NCBI GenBank assembly: GCA_963782465.1
Contig: CAWAJR010000003.1
Coordinates: 744,001 to 808,000, forward strand
DNA length: 64,000 nt
DNA from: JAODBJ01 sp963782465
GTDB taxonomy: Bacteria > Actinomycetota > Acidimicrobiia > IMCC26256 > PALSA-610
Reading direction: 5' to 3'
Below are positions 52,851 to 61,467 of the stretch, piece by piece. The position numbers and the translations under genes are program-made. Within the stretch, counting starts at the first letter, position 1, and each line of letters begins with the position of its first letter. The notes below the pieces were generated by a model, which worked only from the letters and a program-made list of their open reading frames with translations, had not been told where the DNA came from and searched no databases.

Positions 52851-53792
52851 GGTGCGCCCACTCCGGGTTCGTCGAAGCCGATCAGCAGCAATTCGGGCAC
52901 GAGGGTCACACCGGTCTGCTCGGCGACCCGTCGTTGCACCTCGCGCACCAGACGGTAGATGTCGGTCGCGGTCGCGCCGCTGTTCGCGACGAAGAAGTTG
53001 GCGTGCTTTTCCGACACGACGGCGCCCCCCACCGCCAACCCTTTGCACCCGCACGATTCGATGAGGCGCCCGGCCGCGTCGCCGGCGGGGTTGGTGAACA
53101 CCGACCCCGCGTTCTGCCCTCCGGGTTGGTGCTCGCGCCGCCATTGCACGATCTCGGCGATGCGCTCGTTGCAGCGGTCCGGGTCGTCGGCGGTACCGGC
53201 GAACTGCGCGTCGAGCACCACCGTGGTGGGCGCCAGGTTCGAGTGGCGATAGCCGAGGCCGAGCTCGGCCACCTTGCGCTCGCTCACCTGCGCGGAGGCG
53301 AGGTCGAAGCACCGGGCCGACACGAGCACTTCGGCGGTGTCGCGACCGTGACCGCCCGCGTTCATGCGCACCGCGCCGCCGACACTGCCCGGGATACCCA
53401 CGAGGAACTCGAGCCCGGCAACGCCGGCCGCGGCGGCTCGCCGGGCCACGACGGGAAGCGGTACCGACCCGCCGGCGACGACCGTCGACGCGCCGGCGTC
53501 GATCGTGCACTCCTCGAACGCGCCGTCGAGCACGACCGCGATGCCCGCGAACCCGCGGTCGGCGATCAGCAGGTTGGAACCACGACCGATCACGAGCACG
53601 GGCACCGGCGCGGGCAGTTCCGCGGCGTGCGCTCGCGAGCGCACGCGCGTCGTCGAGCGACCCGAGCCGGACCAGCAGCGCGATCGGCCCGCCACACCGG
53701 TACGTGGTGAACGCGGCGCTCGCCACGTCGCGTTCGCACCGCAGCCCCGCACTCGTCAGGCGGCCGGCCGCCGCGTCGACGTCGAAGGCCAT
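52847..53792 (-). CDS. murB: UDP-N-acetylenolpyruvoylglucosamine reductase MurB (frameshifted)
   Basis: MurB makes UDP-MurNAc. The first part, from the ATG at 53792, reads MAFDVDAAAGRLTSAGLRCE and ends after SLDDARALASA. The rest, in another frame, carries the FAD-binding VLVIGRGSNLLIADRGFAGI, GIPGSVGGAVRMNAGGHGRD, the catalytic region NAGSVFTNPAGDAAGRLIE and KHANFFVANSGATATDI. An extra base near 53625-53640 explains the break; the restored length is about 314 residues. As the usual sole MurB, a genuine break would be lethal. Confidence 0.9.
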
Positions 53793-53794
53793 GA

Positions 53795-55195
53795 TCACGA
53801 CCGCTGCTCCTGCCGGAGCCAGTCGTCGGCGATCGTCGTCAGGTCGCCCGCGCCCAACGTGAGCACGACGTCGCCCGGGCGGGCGAGACGGGCGGGGACG
53901 GCGAGCAGGTCGTCGCGGCGAGGCAGGTACGACACTGCCGCAGCGGGGTGCCGGTCGAGGACCGCTTGCACGAGAAGCCGGCCCGACACCCCGGCGATCG
54001 GCGGTTCTCCCGCGGGGTACACATCGGTGAGCACGAGCGCGTCGGCGCCCACGAACGCGTCGGCGAAGTCGCGCCAGAGCGACGCCGTGCGCGTGTAGCG
54101 ATGCGGTTGGAACGCGACGATCACCCGGTTCCACCCGCCCTCCCGCGCGGTCGCGATCGCGGCCGCGACCTCGCCGGGGAGATGCGCGTAGTCGTCGATG
54201 AACGTGACACCGTTCCATTCGCCACGAAACTGGAACCGCCGCGCGACCCCACCGAACGTTCGTAACGCCTGTTGCACCGCTTCGAATCCCGCGCCGATCT
54301 CCAACGCGAAGGTCGCGGCCGCGGCCGCGTTCAACGAGTTGCGCACGCCGAGCGGCATCTCGATGTCGCCGACCGGGCCGTCGGGACCGACCAGGGTGAA
54401 CCGGCTCCCCGACCGATCGCCCCGGTAGTCGACCACCCGGTAGTCGGCGTCGGCACTCGTTCCGTAGGTGCGGGCACGAGCATGCCGGGCCGCGAGCCGG
54501 CGAGCGACCGGATCGTCGGCACACGCGACGAACAGGCCCGGGATCGCGTCGGTGAACCGTTCGAACGCTTCGACGAGGGGACCGAACCCGCCGTAGTGGT
54601 CGAGATGGTCGGGCTCGACATTGGTGACGATCGCAGCGGCGGGCGCCAGTTCGAGGAACGTACCGTCGCTCTCGTCGGCTTCGACGACCAGCCACTCCCC
54701 CGCTCCGTAGCCGGCGTTCGCACCCACTTCGTTGACGTCGCCACCGATCACGAAGCTCGGGTCGAGCCCCGCGGCCCGTAACACCAGCGTGAGCATCGAC
54801 GAGGTCGTCGTCTTTCCGTGCGAACCGGCGATCGCGACCGACCGCCGTGCCGCGACGATCGCCCGGAGCATCGCCGAACGGTGCAAGACGGGGACGCCGG
54901 CCGCCCGCGCCGTCTCCAACTCGAGGTTCGTGACCGGCACGGCGGTCGAGTACACGACCGCATCGAGATCAGCAGAGATGCGAGCCGCGTCGTGACCGAT
55001 GTGCACGTCGACACCGGCCGCCGCGAGCCGCGCGAGCACGCTCGACTCCTTCAGGTCGGAACCCGAAACGTGGTGCCCCATGCGGGCGAGGAACAGCGCG
55101 ATGGCGCTCATGCCCGCCCCGCCGACACCCACGATGTGGACCCGGCGCGGTCGATCGAGGTCGAGGTCGCGCAGATCGATGACCCGCTCGCTCAT
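53795..55195 (-). CDS. murC: UDP-N-acetylmuramate--L-alanine ligase MurC
   Basis: MurC adds L-alanine to UDP-MurNAc. The 466 residues include the UDP-binding RVHIVGVGGAGMSAIALFLA, the ATP loop AIAGSHGKTTTSSMLTLV, the EADESDGTFL and VTNVEPDHLDHYGGF segments, and the ligase C-domain FIDDYAHLPGEVAAAI. The ATG at 55195 (MSERVIDLRD) is the second copy of a duplicated start region. Confidence 0.96.
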   Translation of the reverse strand: MSERVIDLRDLDLDRPRRVHIVGVGGAGMSAIALFLARMGHHVSGSDLKESSVLARLAAAGVDVHIGHDAARISADLDAVVYSTAVPVTNLELETARAAGVPVLHRSAMLRAIVAARRSVAIAGSHGKTTTSSMLTLVLRAAGLDPSFVIGGDVNEVGANAGYGAGEWLVVEADESDGTFLELAPAAAIVTNVEPDHLDHYGGFGPLVEAFERFTDAIPGLFVACADDPVARRLAARHARARTYGTSADADYRVVDYRGDRSGSRFTLVGPDGPVGDIEMPLGVRNSLNAAAAATFALEIGAGFEAVQQALRTFGGVARRFQFRGEWNGVTFIDDYAHLPGEVAAAIATAREGGWNRVIVAFQPHRYTRTASLWRDFADAFVGADALVLTDVYPAGEPPIAGVSGRLLVQAVLDRHPAAAVSYLPRRDDLLAVPARLARPGDVVLTLGAGDLTTIADDWLRQEQRS

Positions 55196-55235
55196 GCTTC
55201 CCGCTCCCGGCGCTCCGCCGCCGGGCCGCTCGGGC
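55185..55235. repeat. Direct repeat copy 1 at the murG/murC junction
   Basis: About 50 bases (CGCTCGCTCATGCTTCCCGC onward) covering the murC start codon and its upstream region. It is repeated 86 bases away at 55271 with one internal mismatch. Confidence 0.85.
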
Positions 55236-55270
55236 CCCGCTCGCACCCGCAACCGCGATCGCCGCCAACA

Positions 55271-55321
55271 CGCTCGCTCATGCTTCCCGCTCCCGGCGCT
55301 CCGCAGCCGGGCCGCTCGGGG
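55271..55321. repeat. Direct repeat copy 2 at the murG/murC junction
   Basis: This copy covers the murG stop and the last codons of murG. It contains an ATG overlapping the murG TGA, exactly as the other copy contains the murC ATG, and so looks like the original junction before duplication. Confidence 0.85.
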
Positions 55322-56405
55322 CCGCGACGTGCGCGACGACGAGATCGGCGAGGGCGTCGGCCGCGTCGAGCCGGGCGAGCGCGCGCGACGACGCGCTCAT
55401 CTCGCCGAGCCGTCCGGGATCGGCGAGCAACGCCGACAGCAGCGGGTCGAGCAGTTCGCCGCGGCATTCGTCGTCGGGGACCACGACCACGGCGCCGGCC
55501 GCTTCGAGGGTGCGCGCGTTGCGCATCTGATGGTCGCTCGGTGCCCCGGGCAGCGGCACCAGCGCGGCGGGTAATCCGGCCGCCGTCAGTTCGGCGATCG
55601 TGCCCGCGCCCGCCCGGCACACCGCGATCGACGCCCGCGCGAACAAACGATCCATGTGTTGTTCGTACGGGACCTGCACGTATTGCACGACATCGCCGGC
55701 GCGGCGCAATGCGGCGTAGCGATCGGCGCAGGCACTCGCATTGCGCGGACCGGTGACGTGATGGAGCGCGACGTCGGCGCGATCGCGCCAACGGTCGTAG
55801 AGGTCGAGTGCCGCCGCGTTCACCGTGCCCGCGCCCAGTGCACCCCCGAACATCGCGACCAGGCGCGGCGAGGTTTGCGGCTCGCGGCGCAACTGCCGGA
55901 ACTCCTGGCGGACGGGGTTCCCCGTGAGGACCGCACCCGGCAACGGGGTCCCCGGCAATGAGATCGCGGGCCGCGCCCCGAGCCGCACACCGATCCGGTT
56001 GGCGAGCCCCGGGGCGGCGTCCTGCTCGTGCACGATGCGCGGTACTCGCCACAGCCACGCGGCGACGACGCACGGCAGCGACGCGTACCCACCGAACCCG
56101 ACCACGACTCGCGGGCGGTAACGCCGCACGAGCACGATGGCGCGCACGAACGCGAGCACCGTCGCGCCGATCACGGCAACGTTCTCGATCGTCAGCCGGC
56201 GTTGCAGGCCCCGCCCCGGCAACTGGTCGATGGGGAACCCGGCCGCCCTGACCACGTCTCCTTCGGGGCCACGCCGGCTGCCGACGAACCGCACCGAAGC
56301 CGGCGGGTGCCCTCGCTCGACCAGCACCTGGGCGAGCGCGATCGCGGGATACGTGTGGCCGCCGGTACCACCGCCGGCGAGCAACGCGAAGACCGGCTCG
56401 GTCAC
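55278..56405 (-). CDS. murG: Lipid II synthase MurG
   Basis: MurG adds GlcNAc to lipid I at the inner face of the membrane. From the GTG at 56405 the protein has the first glycine-rich loop FALLAGGGTGGHTYPAIALA, VVVGFGGYASLPCVVAAWL, the IVHEQDAAPGLANRI segment and the donor site ICRAG-like AVCRAGAGTIAELTAAGLPA with PSDHQMRNARTL. The length is 375 residues. The C-terminal tail SGPAAERREREA is unusual, lies in the duplicated DNA, and is probably not part of the fold. The start overlaps the ftsW stop. Confidence 0.95.
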   Translation of the reverse strand: MTEPVFALLAGGGTGGHTYPAIALAQVLVERGHPPASVRFVGSRRGPEGDVVRAAGFPIDQLPGRGLQRRLTIENVAVIGATVLAFVRAIVLVRRYRPRVVVGFGGYASLPCVVAAWLWRVPRIVHEQDAAPGLANRIGVRLGARPAISLPGTPLPGAVLTGNPVRQEFRQLRREPQTSPRLVAMFGGALGAGTVNAAALDLYDRWRDRADVALHHVTGPRNASACADRYAALRRAGDVVQYVQVPYEQHMDRLFARASIAVCRAGAGTIAELTAAGLPAALVPLPGAPSDHQMRNARTLEAAGAVVVVPDDECRGELLDPLLSALLADPGRLGEMSASSRALARLDAADALADLVVAHVAAPSGPAAERREREA

Positions 56406-57648
56406 GACGCCGGGCGGGCGGTCTCGGTCAGGTCGATCGGCGGTGCGTCCCGCGTTTCGCTCCCGCGGTCGGTTCGCGGCGGGCACTGCCGTGCGATGTT
56501 CGCGAGCATCCCCGCACCGGTCATCGTGAACACCAGTGCGGAACCACCGGCCGAGAGGAACGGGAGCGGGATGCCCGAAACCGGGAGCACCGCGACGACG
56601 GCCCCCATGTTGATCGCGGCCTGCCCGACGACCCACGCGGTGATGCCGGCGGCGAGCAGCAAGCCGAACCGGTCGGGGGCACGGCGCGCGATGCGCAGGC
56701 CGACCATCGCGAACCCGACGAACAGTGCGAGCACGAGGAGGCAACCGACGAGCCCCAGCTCTTCGCCGATGATCGCGAAGATGAAGTCGGTGTGCGCGTT
56801 CGGCAGGAACATCCACTTGGCGCGTCCCTGCCCCAGACCGACGCCGGTGGCACCACCGCTGCCGAGCGCGATCAACGACTGGCGGATCTGGTAACCGGTG
56901 TTCGACATGTCGTGCGACGGGTGCAGGAACGCGAGCACCCGGGCCCGGCGGTACGGCTCGGCGAGTGAGGCGACCACCACGCCGAGGAGCCCGACGCCCA
57001 TGAGCCGCAGGAGCTGCCGGGTCGGCAGGCCACCGACGATCAACCCGGCGAGGACGATCACCGCGAGCACGATCGTCGAGTCGAGGTCGGGCTCGATCAG
57101 GACGAGGAAACCGATACCCCCGGAAACGAGCAACACCGGCCGTAACACGCGGCGCCAATCACCGACCTCCTCGCCCCGCCGCGACATGACATCGGCGATG
57201 TAGACGAGGAGCGCGAGCTTCGCGATCTCGCTCGGTTGGAACCGGAGGAAGCCCGCGCCGAGCCAGCGGCGCGCACCGTCGACCTGGATACCGATGCCGG
57301 GGACGAGCACGACGCACAACGTCACCCCGGCGACGAGCACGAGGGGGATCGACAGTTTGCGCCAGTGGCGATAGTCGATCCGTGACGCGACGACGAACGC
57401 GGCCGCGCCGACCAGTGCCCACACCAGCTGACGCTCGAAGAAGTACCACGACGAGCCGTACGCGCTGAGCGCCTGGACCGCCGAAGCCGACAGGATCATC
57501 ACGAGGCCCACGACGTTCAACACGACGACGGTCGCCAGGAGCACGAGGTACGCCGGCGGCCGCGGCAGGGCCGGACGGCGGGCCGCACGCGCGCCCGCGC
57601 CCGTTCGACCGCGGCAGGAAGGCGCATCGAAACACCGATCGAGCTCAT
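56402..57648 (-). CDS. ftsW: Peptidoglycan polymerase/divisome protein FtsW (frameshifted N-terminus)
   Basis: FtsW is the SEDS-family glycan polymerase for division. The body is clear from PPAYLVLLATVVVLNVVGLV onward, with about ten helices, RRWLGAGFLRFQPSEIAKLA, HTDFIFAIIGEELGL and GIPLPFLSAGGSALVFT. The only sensible start is the ATG at 57648 (MSSIGVSMRLPAAVERARA), which overlaps the murD stop as ATGA, but it is in another frame. A single-base error between about 57565 and 57605 would join them to about 415 residues. Confidence 0.9.
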
Positions 57649-59015
57649 CGGGCCTCGACCTCCGGGTTCGTTCGCGAACGCCTGACCAGCGCAGCGACCT
57701 CCGACGCGAAATCGTCGCCTCGCTGCCCGTACGACGTGTAGGCGTCGAACGACGCACAGCCGGGTGACAGCAGCACCGTGTCGCCGGGCCGCGCGTACGT
57801 ATCGGCGGCGATGACCGCTTCGTGCATCGTCTGCACGCGGGTGACGGGCCGCAGGTGCTCGAACGCGCGGGCGACGTCGTCGCCCGCCTCACCGAACGCG
57901 ACGACCGCGCGCAGATGGTCGGTCGCTTCGGTGAGCAGCGAGAGGTCGAGCCCCTTGTTGCGCCCACCCGCGAGCAACACCACGGAATCGAACGCGCGCA
58001 CGGCGTGCGATGCCGCGTGCGGGTTCGTCGCTTTCGAGTCGTCGTACCACTTCACCCCCCTAGCTTCGCCTACCAGCGCGACGCGATGGGGGAGGGTCGC
58101 GTACGAGGCGAGCGCAGCGCGCACACCGTCGAGCCGGGCACCGGCGGCCAGTGCCGCCGCCGTCGCCGCGAGAGCGTTGCTGATGTCGTGCGGGAGCGCG
58201 CGACGAAGGTCGGCGATGCGCGCTATCTCACCACCGTCGGGCGCGGCGAGGAAGCCGTCGCGCACGCCGAATGACGCCGGAGCCGGCGCGCCGAGCGTGA
58301 TCGCGACCCGACGGGCCGGCGCCTTCGACGCCAGTTCGGCCGCAACGGGATCGTCGGCGTCGTAGACGAGCAGATCGTCGTCACGCTGGCGGGCGAAGAT
58401 CTTCGCCTTCGCGGCCGCGTACTGCTCGAAGCCGCCGTGCCAGTCGAGGTGGTCGGGCGCGACCGCGAGGAGGACGGCGATCCAGGGCCGGAACAACTCA
58501 CAGAACGCGAGTTGGAACGACGACACTTCGGCGACCAGCACGTCGACGTCGTCGTCGACCGCGTCGAGCAGCGTGCGCGTCCCGATGTTGCCGGCGGCCG
58601 TTGCCTTCCGGCCGCCCGCGGCCAGCATGGCCTCGACCAACGACGTCACCGTCGTCTTCCCGTTCGTGCCCGTGATCGCCACGATCGGGACGCGCGCCCG
58701 TTCGGCCGCGAGATCGATCTCGCTGCGGACGGGGATGCCGGCGCGGCGAGCCGTGACCACCGCCGGGTGGCGCTCGTCGACGAGCGGGCTCGGCACCAGC
58801 AACGACGCGCCCGCCACGACGCGTTCGACCGCGGCATCGTCGGGCGCCTCGACGACGGTGGCGCCTTCGGCGCGAGCGGTTGCGGCCCGTTGCTCGTACG
58901 CGGGCCCCGCGGGGCGGTCTTCGAGCACGGTGACCGCCATCCCTTCGGAGCGCAACCGGCTCGTCACCGATGCGCCCGTCGCGGCCAAGCCGACGACCAC
59001 GACGCGCCCGGTCAC
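57645..59015 (-). CDS. murD: UDP-N-acetylmuramoyl-L-alanine--D-glutamate ligase MurD
   Basis: MurD adds D-glutamate to the growing stem peptide. It has 456 residues from the GTG at 59015: the Rossmann start TGRVVVVGLAATGASVTSRL, ATP loop VAITGTNGKTTVTSLVEAML, AEVSSFQLAF, APDHLDWHGGFEQYAAAKAK and the C-terminal KWYDDSKATNPHAA. The start overlaps mraY (GTGA). Confidence 0.96.
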   Translation of the reverse strand: MTGRVVVVGLAATGASVTSRLRSEGMAVTVLEDRPAGPAYEQRAATARAEGATVVEAPDDAAVERVVAGASLLVPSPLVDERHPAVVTARRAGIPVRSEIDLAAERARVPIVAITGTNGKTTVTSLVEAMLAAGGRKATAAGNIGTRTLLDAVDDDVDVLVAEVSSFQLAFCELFRPWIAVLLAVAPDHLDWHGGFEQYAAAKAKIFARQRDDDLLVYDADDPVAAELASKAPARRVAITLGAPAPASFGVRDGFLAAPDGGEIARIADLRRALPHDISNALAATAAALAAGARLDGVRAALASYATLPHRVALVGEARGVKWYDDSKATNPHAASHAVRAFDSVVLLAGGRNKGLDLSLLTEATDHLRAVVAFGEAGDDVARAFEHLRPVTRVQTMHEAVIAADTYARPGDTVLLSPGCASFDAYTSYGQRGDDFASEVAALVRRSRTNPEVEAR

Positions 59016-60058
59016 TCGAGCACCCCCGGGAACCGCAGGAAGTCGGCGTAGAAGAGCCCGACGCCGAACGCGACGCACGCGCCCGCGAAGAGCCAGAAGC
59101 GAACGATGACCGTGAACTCGGACCAGCCGCCCACCTCGAAATGGTGATGGATCGGTGCCATCCGCAACACGCGCTTGCCGAACCCGCGGTACGACACGAT
59201 CTGCGCGACGACCGACAGCGTCTCGACCGCGTACAAGCCGCCGAGGAGCGGCAGCAACAGGTTCGTACGGGTGAGCAGCGCGAGCCCGGCCATCGCGCCG
59301 CCGATCGCGAGCGCGCCGGTGTCGCCCATGAAGATCGACGCGGGTGCCGCGTTCCACCACAGGAACCCCGCGCACGCGCCGAGCATCGACGCGGCGATGA
59401 TCGCGAGGTCGAGCGCCTGCGCCGGGATGACGTCGTAGATCTCGGGGTGACGGAACTCGGTGAATGCGATCACCATGAACGCGACGAATACGAACGCCGC
59501 CGAACCCGACACGAGCCCGTCGAGCCCGTCGGTGATGTTGACCGCGTTCGACGTTGCGTAGACGACGACGACCGCCCAGATCAACCAGCCGATCGTCCCG
59601 AGGTCGAGGTGCATCGGCCGGGTGAACGACAGGCGCGTCGAAACCTCCACCCATTCGAGCGCGAGCGCGCCGAAACCGGTGGCGACGATCATGATGCCGG
59701 CGGTCTTGCCGCGCTTGCGCAGCCCGAGGTTGCGGTGCTTGCGCACGCCGAGGTAGTCGTCGATGAACCCGACGATGCCGAGCGCGATGATGAGGGCGAG
59801 CAACGTCCAGCCGGAACTGGCGAACTTCACGCTCTCGCGGCGAAGGTGCGCGAAGAGATAACCCACCACCGTCGCGCCGACGATGGCGACCCCGCCCATG
59901 GTCGGTGTCCCTGCCTTCTTCACGTGCGGGTGCTGCAACGGGCCGTCGTCGCGAATGTGCGCCCCGATACCGCGGGCGCGTAACCACCGGATCAGCAGTG
60001 GGGTACCGCCGATCGCGATGACGAACGACGCGCCGGCGGCCATCAGCATCGCGATCAC
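59012..60058 (-). CDS. mraY: Phospho-N-acetylmuramoyl-pentapeptide transferase MraY
   Basis: MraY makes lipid I from UDP-MurNAc-pentapeptide and undecaprenyl phosphate. The 348 residues contain about ten membrane helices and the signature sites PHVKKAGTPTMGGVAIVGAT, GFIDDYLGVRKHRNLGLRKR, SNAVNITDGLDGL, SIFMGDTGALAIGG and MAPIHHHFEVGGWSE. The GTG start at 60058 overlaps the murF stop. Confidence 0.97.
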   Translation of the reverse strand: MIAMLMAAGASFVIAIGGTPLLIRWLRARGIGAHIRDDGPLQHPHVKKAGTPTMGGVAIVGATVVGYLFAHLRRESVKFASSGWTLLALIIALGIVGFIDDYLGVRKHRNLGLRKRGKTAGIMIVATGFGALALEWVEVSTRLSFTRPMHLDLGTIGWLIWAVVVVYATSNAVNITDGLDGLVSGSAAFVFVAFMVIAFTEFRHPEIYDVIPAQALDLAIIAASMLGACAGFLWWNAAPASIFMGDTGALAIGGAMAGLALLTRTNLLLPLLGGLYAVETLSVVAQIVSYRGFGKRVLRMAPIHHHFEVGGWSEFTVIVRFWLFAGACVAFGVGLFYADFLRFPGVLE

Positions 60059-61467
60059 TCGGGGACGCTCCTCGCGGGGGCGGCAGGGACGACGCCACCC
60101 GGGGCACCGACGTTCCGGTCGAGTATGCCAAGCGCCACCGCTTCGAGGCCGACCGCGCGGCTCGCTTTCACGAGCACGGCGTCGCCGGGCGCGAGCCGGC
60201 CCGCGACCGCGGCGAGTGCGGCGCCGGAGTCGTCGACCTGCACCGACGCCACACCGTGCGCCGCCGCCGTGATCGCGCCACCCCACTCCCCCACACCGAT
60301 CACGAGATCGATCTCGAGCTCGCTGACCAGGCGGCCGACTTCGGCGTGGGCGCCGGCGGCGTGGTCGCCGAGCTCGCGCATCTCGCCGAGCACGGCGATG
60401 CGCCGGCCGTCGGTGGGGAGATGCGCCAGCGCGCGCAGCGCCGCCTCCATCGAGGTCGGGTTCGCGTTGTACGCGTCGTTGAGGACGATCACACCCGTCG
60501 TGCTTCGTTCGAGCTCCATCCGCCAGTGCGAGCCCTGGGCGGCGGCGAGGCCGGCCGCGATGTCGGCCGGCGCGATGCCGAGGTGCGCGGCGACCGCGAC
60601 GGCCAGCGCGGCGTTGTGCACCTGGTGCGCACCCCGCAGGGGCACCTCGATCTTCACATCACCGACGCGGCACGAAGCACTGAGGTCGTCCCGCAGCACG
60701 ACGTCGGTGATTCGCCAGTCGGCACCGCCGGCCGTGCCGACGGTACCGACCCGGCAGGACGCGCGCGATGCGAGCTGCGGCGTCCACGGGTCGTCGGCGT
60801 TGAGTACCGCGAACCCGTCGGCCGGCAAGGCTTCGAGCAGCTCGCCCTTCACGCGGGCGACCCCTTCGGGCCCGCCGAGGTGCTCGGCGTGCGCGAGCCC
60901 GATGTTGGTGACGATGCCGATGGTCGGCTGCGCCACCGCGCACAACGCACGGATGTTGCCGGCGAAACGCGCCCCCATCTCGGTGATCACGTACCGGGTC
61001 GACTCGTCGATCTCCAGCAGCGTGAGTGGGAGCCCGACCTCGTTGTTGAACGAATCACGGTTCGCGTGTGCCGCGCCGGTCGTCGCGAGCGCGGCGCGTA
61101 GCAGGTCTTTGGTCGATGTCTTCCCCGTCGAGCCGGTCACGCCGATCACCTGGAGGTCGTCGCGATCGGCTCGAACGGAACCGGCCAGACGGCCCAGCGC
61201 GGCCTCGGGATCATCGACCCGAACGAGCACCGGCGCGGTGCCGTGCACACCTTCGCGTACGTGCGATACCAGCGCGACCGAAGCGCCCCGCGAGAACGCG
61301 TCGTCGACGAAATCGTGGCCGTCGCGGTGCCCTCGGAGCGCGACGAAGCATGCCCCCGGCGGCATCGCCCTCGTGTCGAAGGTGAACGCGGTCGCGAGGG
61401 TCGCGGGGTCGCCCGCAACGACCTCGCCGCCGGTGCGGCGCGCGATCTCCTGCGCGGTCAGCTGCAC
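60055..61467 (-). CDS. murF: UDP-N-acetylmuramoyl-tripeptide--D-alanyl-D-alanine ligase MurF
   Basis: MurF adds D-Ala-D-Ala. From the GTG at 61467 (470 residues): VQLTAQEIARRTGGEVVAGD, the ATP loop GVTGSTGKTSTKDLLRAAL, NRDSFNNEVGLPLTLLE, NIGLAHAEHLG and VLNDAYNANPTSMEAALRAL. It overlaps the murE end by 10 bases, so the two are translationally linked. Confidence 0.96.
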   Translation of the reverse strand: MQLTAQEIARRTGGEVVAGDPATLATAFTFDTRAMPPGACFVALRGHRDGHDFVDDAFSRGASVALVSHVREGVHGTAPVLVRVDDPEAALGRLAGSVRADRDDLQVIGVTGSTGKTSTKDLLRAALATTGAAHANRDSFNNEVGLPLTLLEIDESTRYVITEMGARFAGNIRALCAVAQPTIGIVTNIGLAHAEHLGGPEGVARVKGELLEALPADGFAVLNADDPWTPQLASRASCRVGTVGTAGGADWRITDVVLRDDLSASCRVGDVKIEVPLRGAHQVHNAALAVAVAAHLGIAPADIAAGLAAAQGSHWRMELERSTTGVIVLNDAYNANPTSMEAALRALAHLPTDGRRIAVLGEMRELGDHAAGAHAEVGRLVSELEIDLVIGVGEWGGAITAAAHGVASVQVDDSGAALAAVAGRLAPGDAVLVKASRAVGLEAVALGILDRNVGAPGGVVPAAPARSVPE

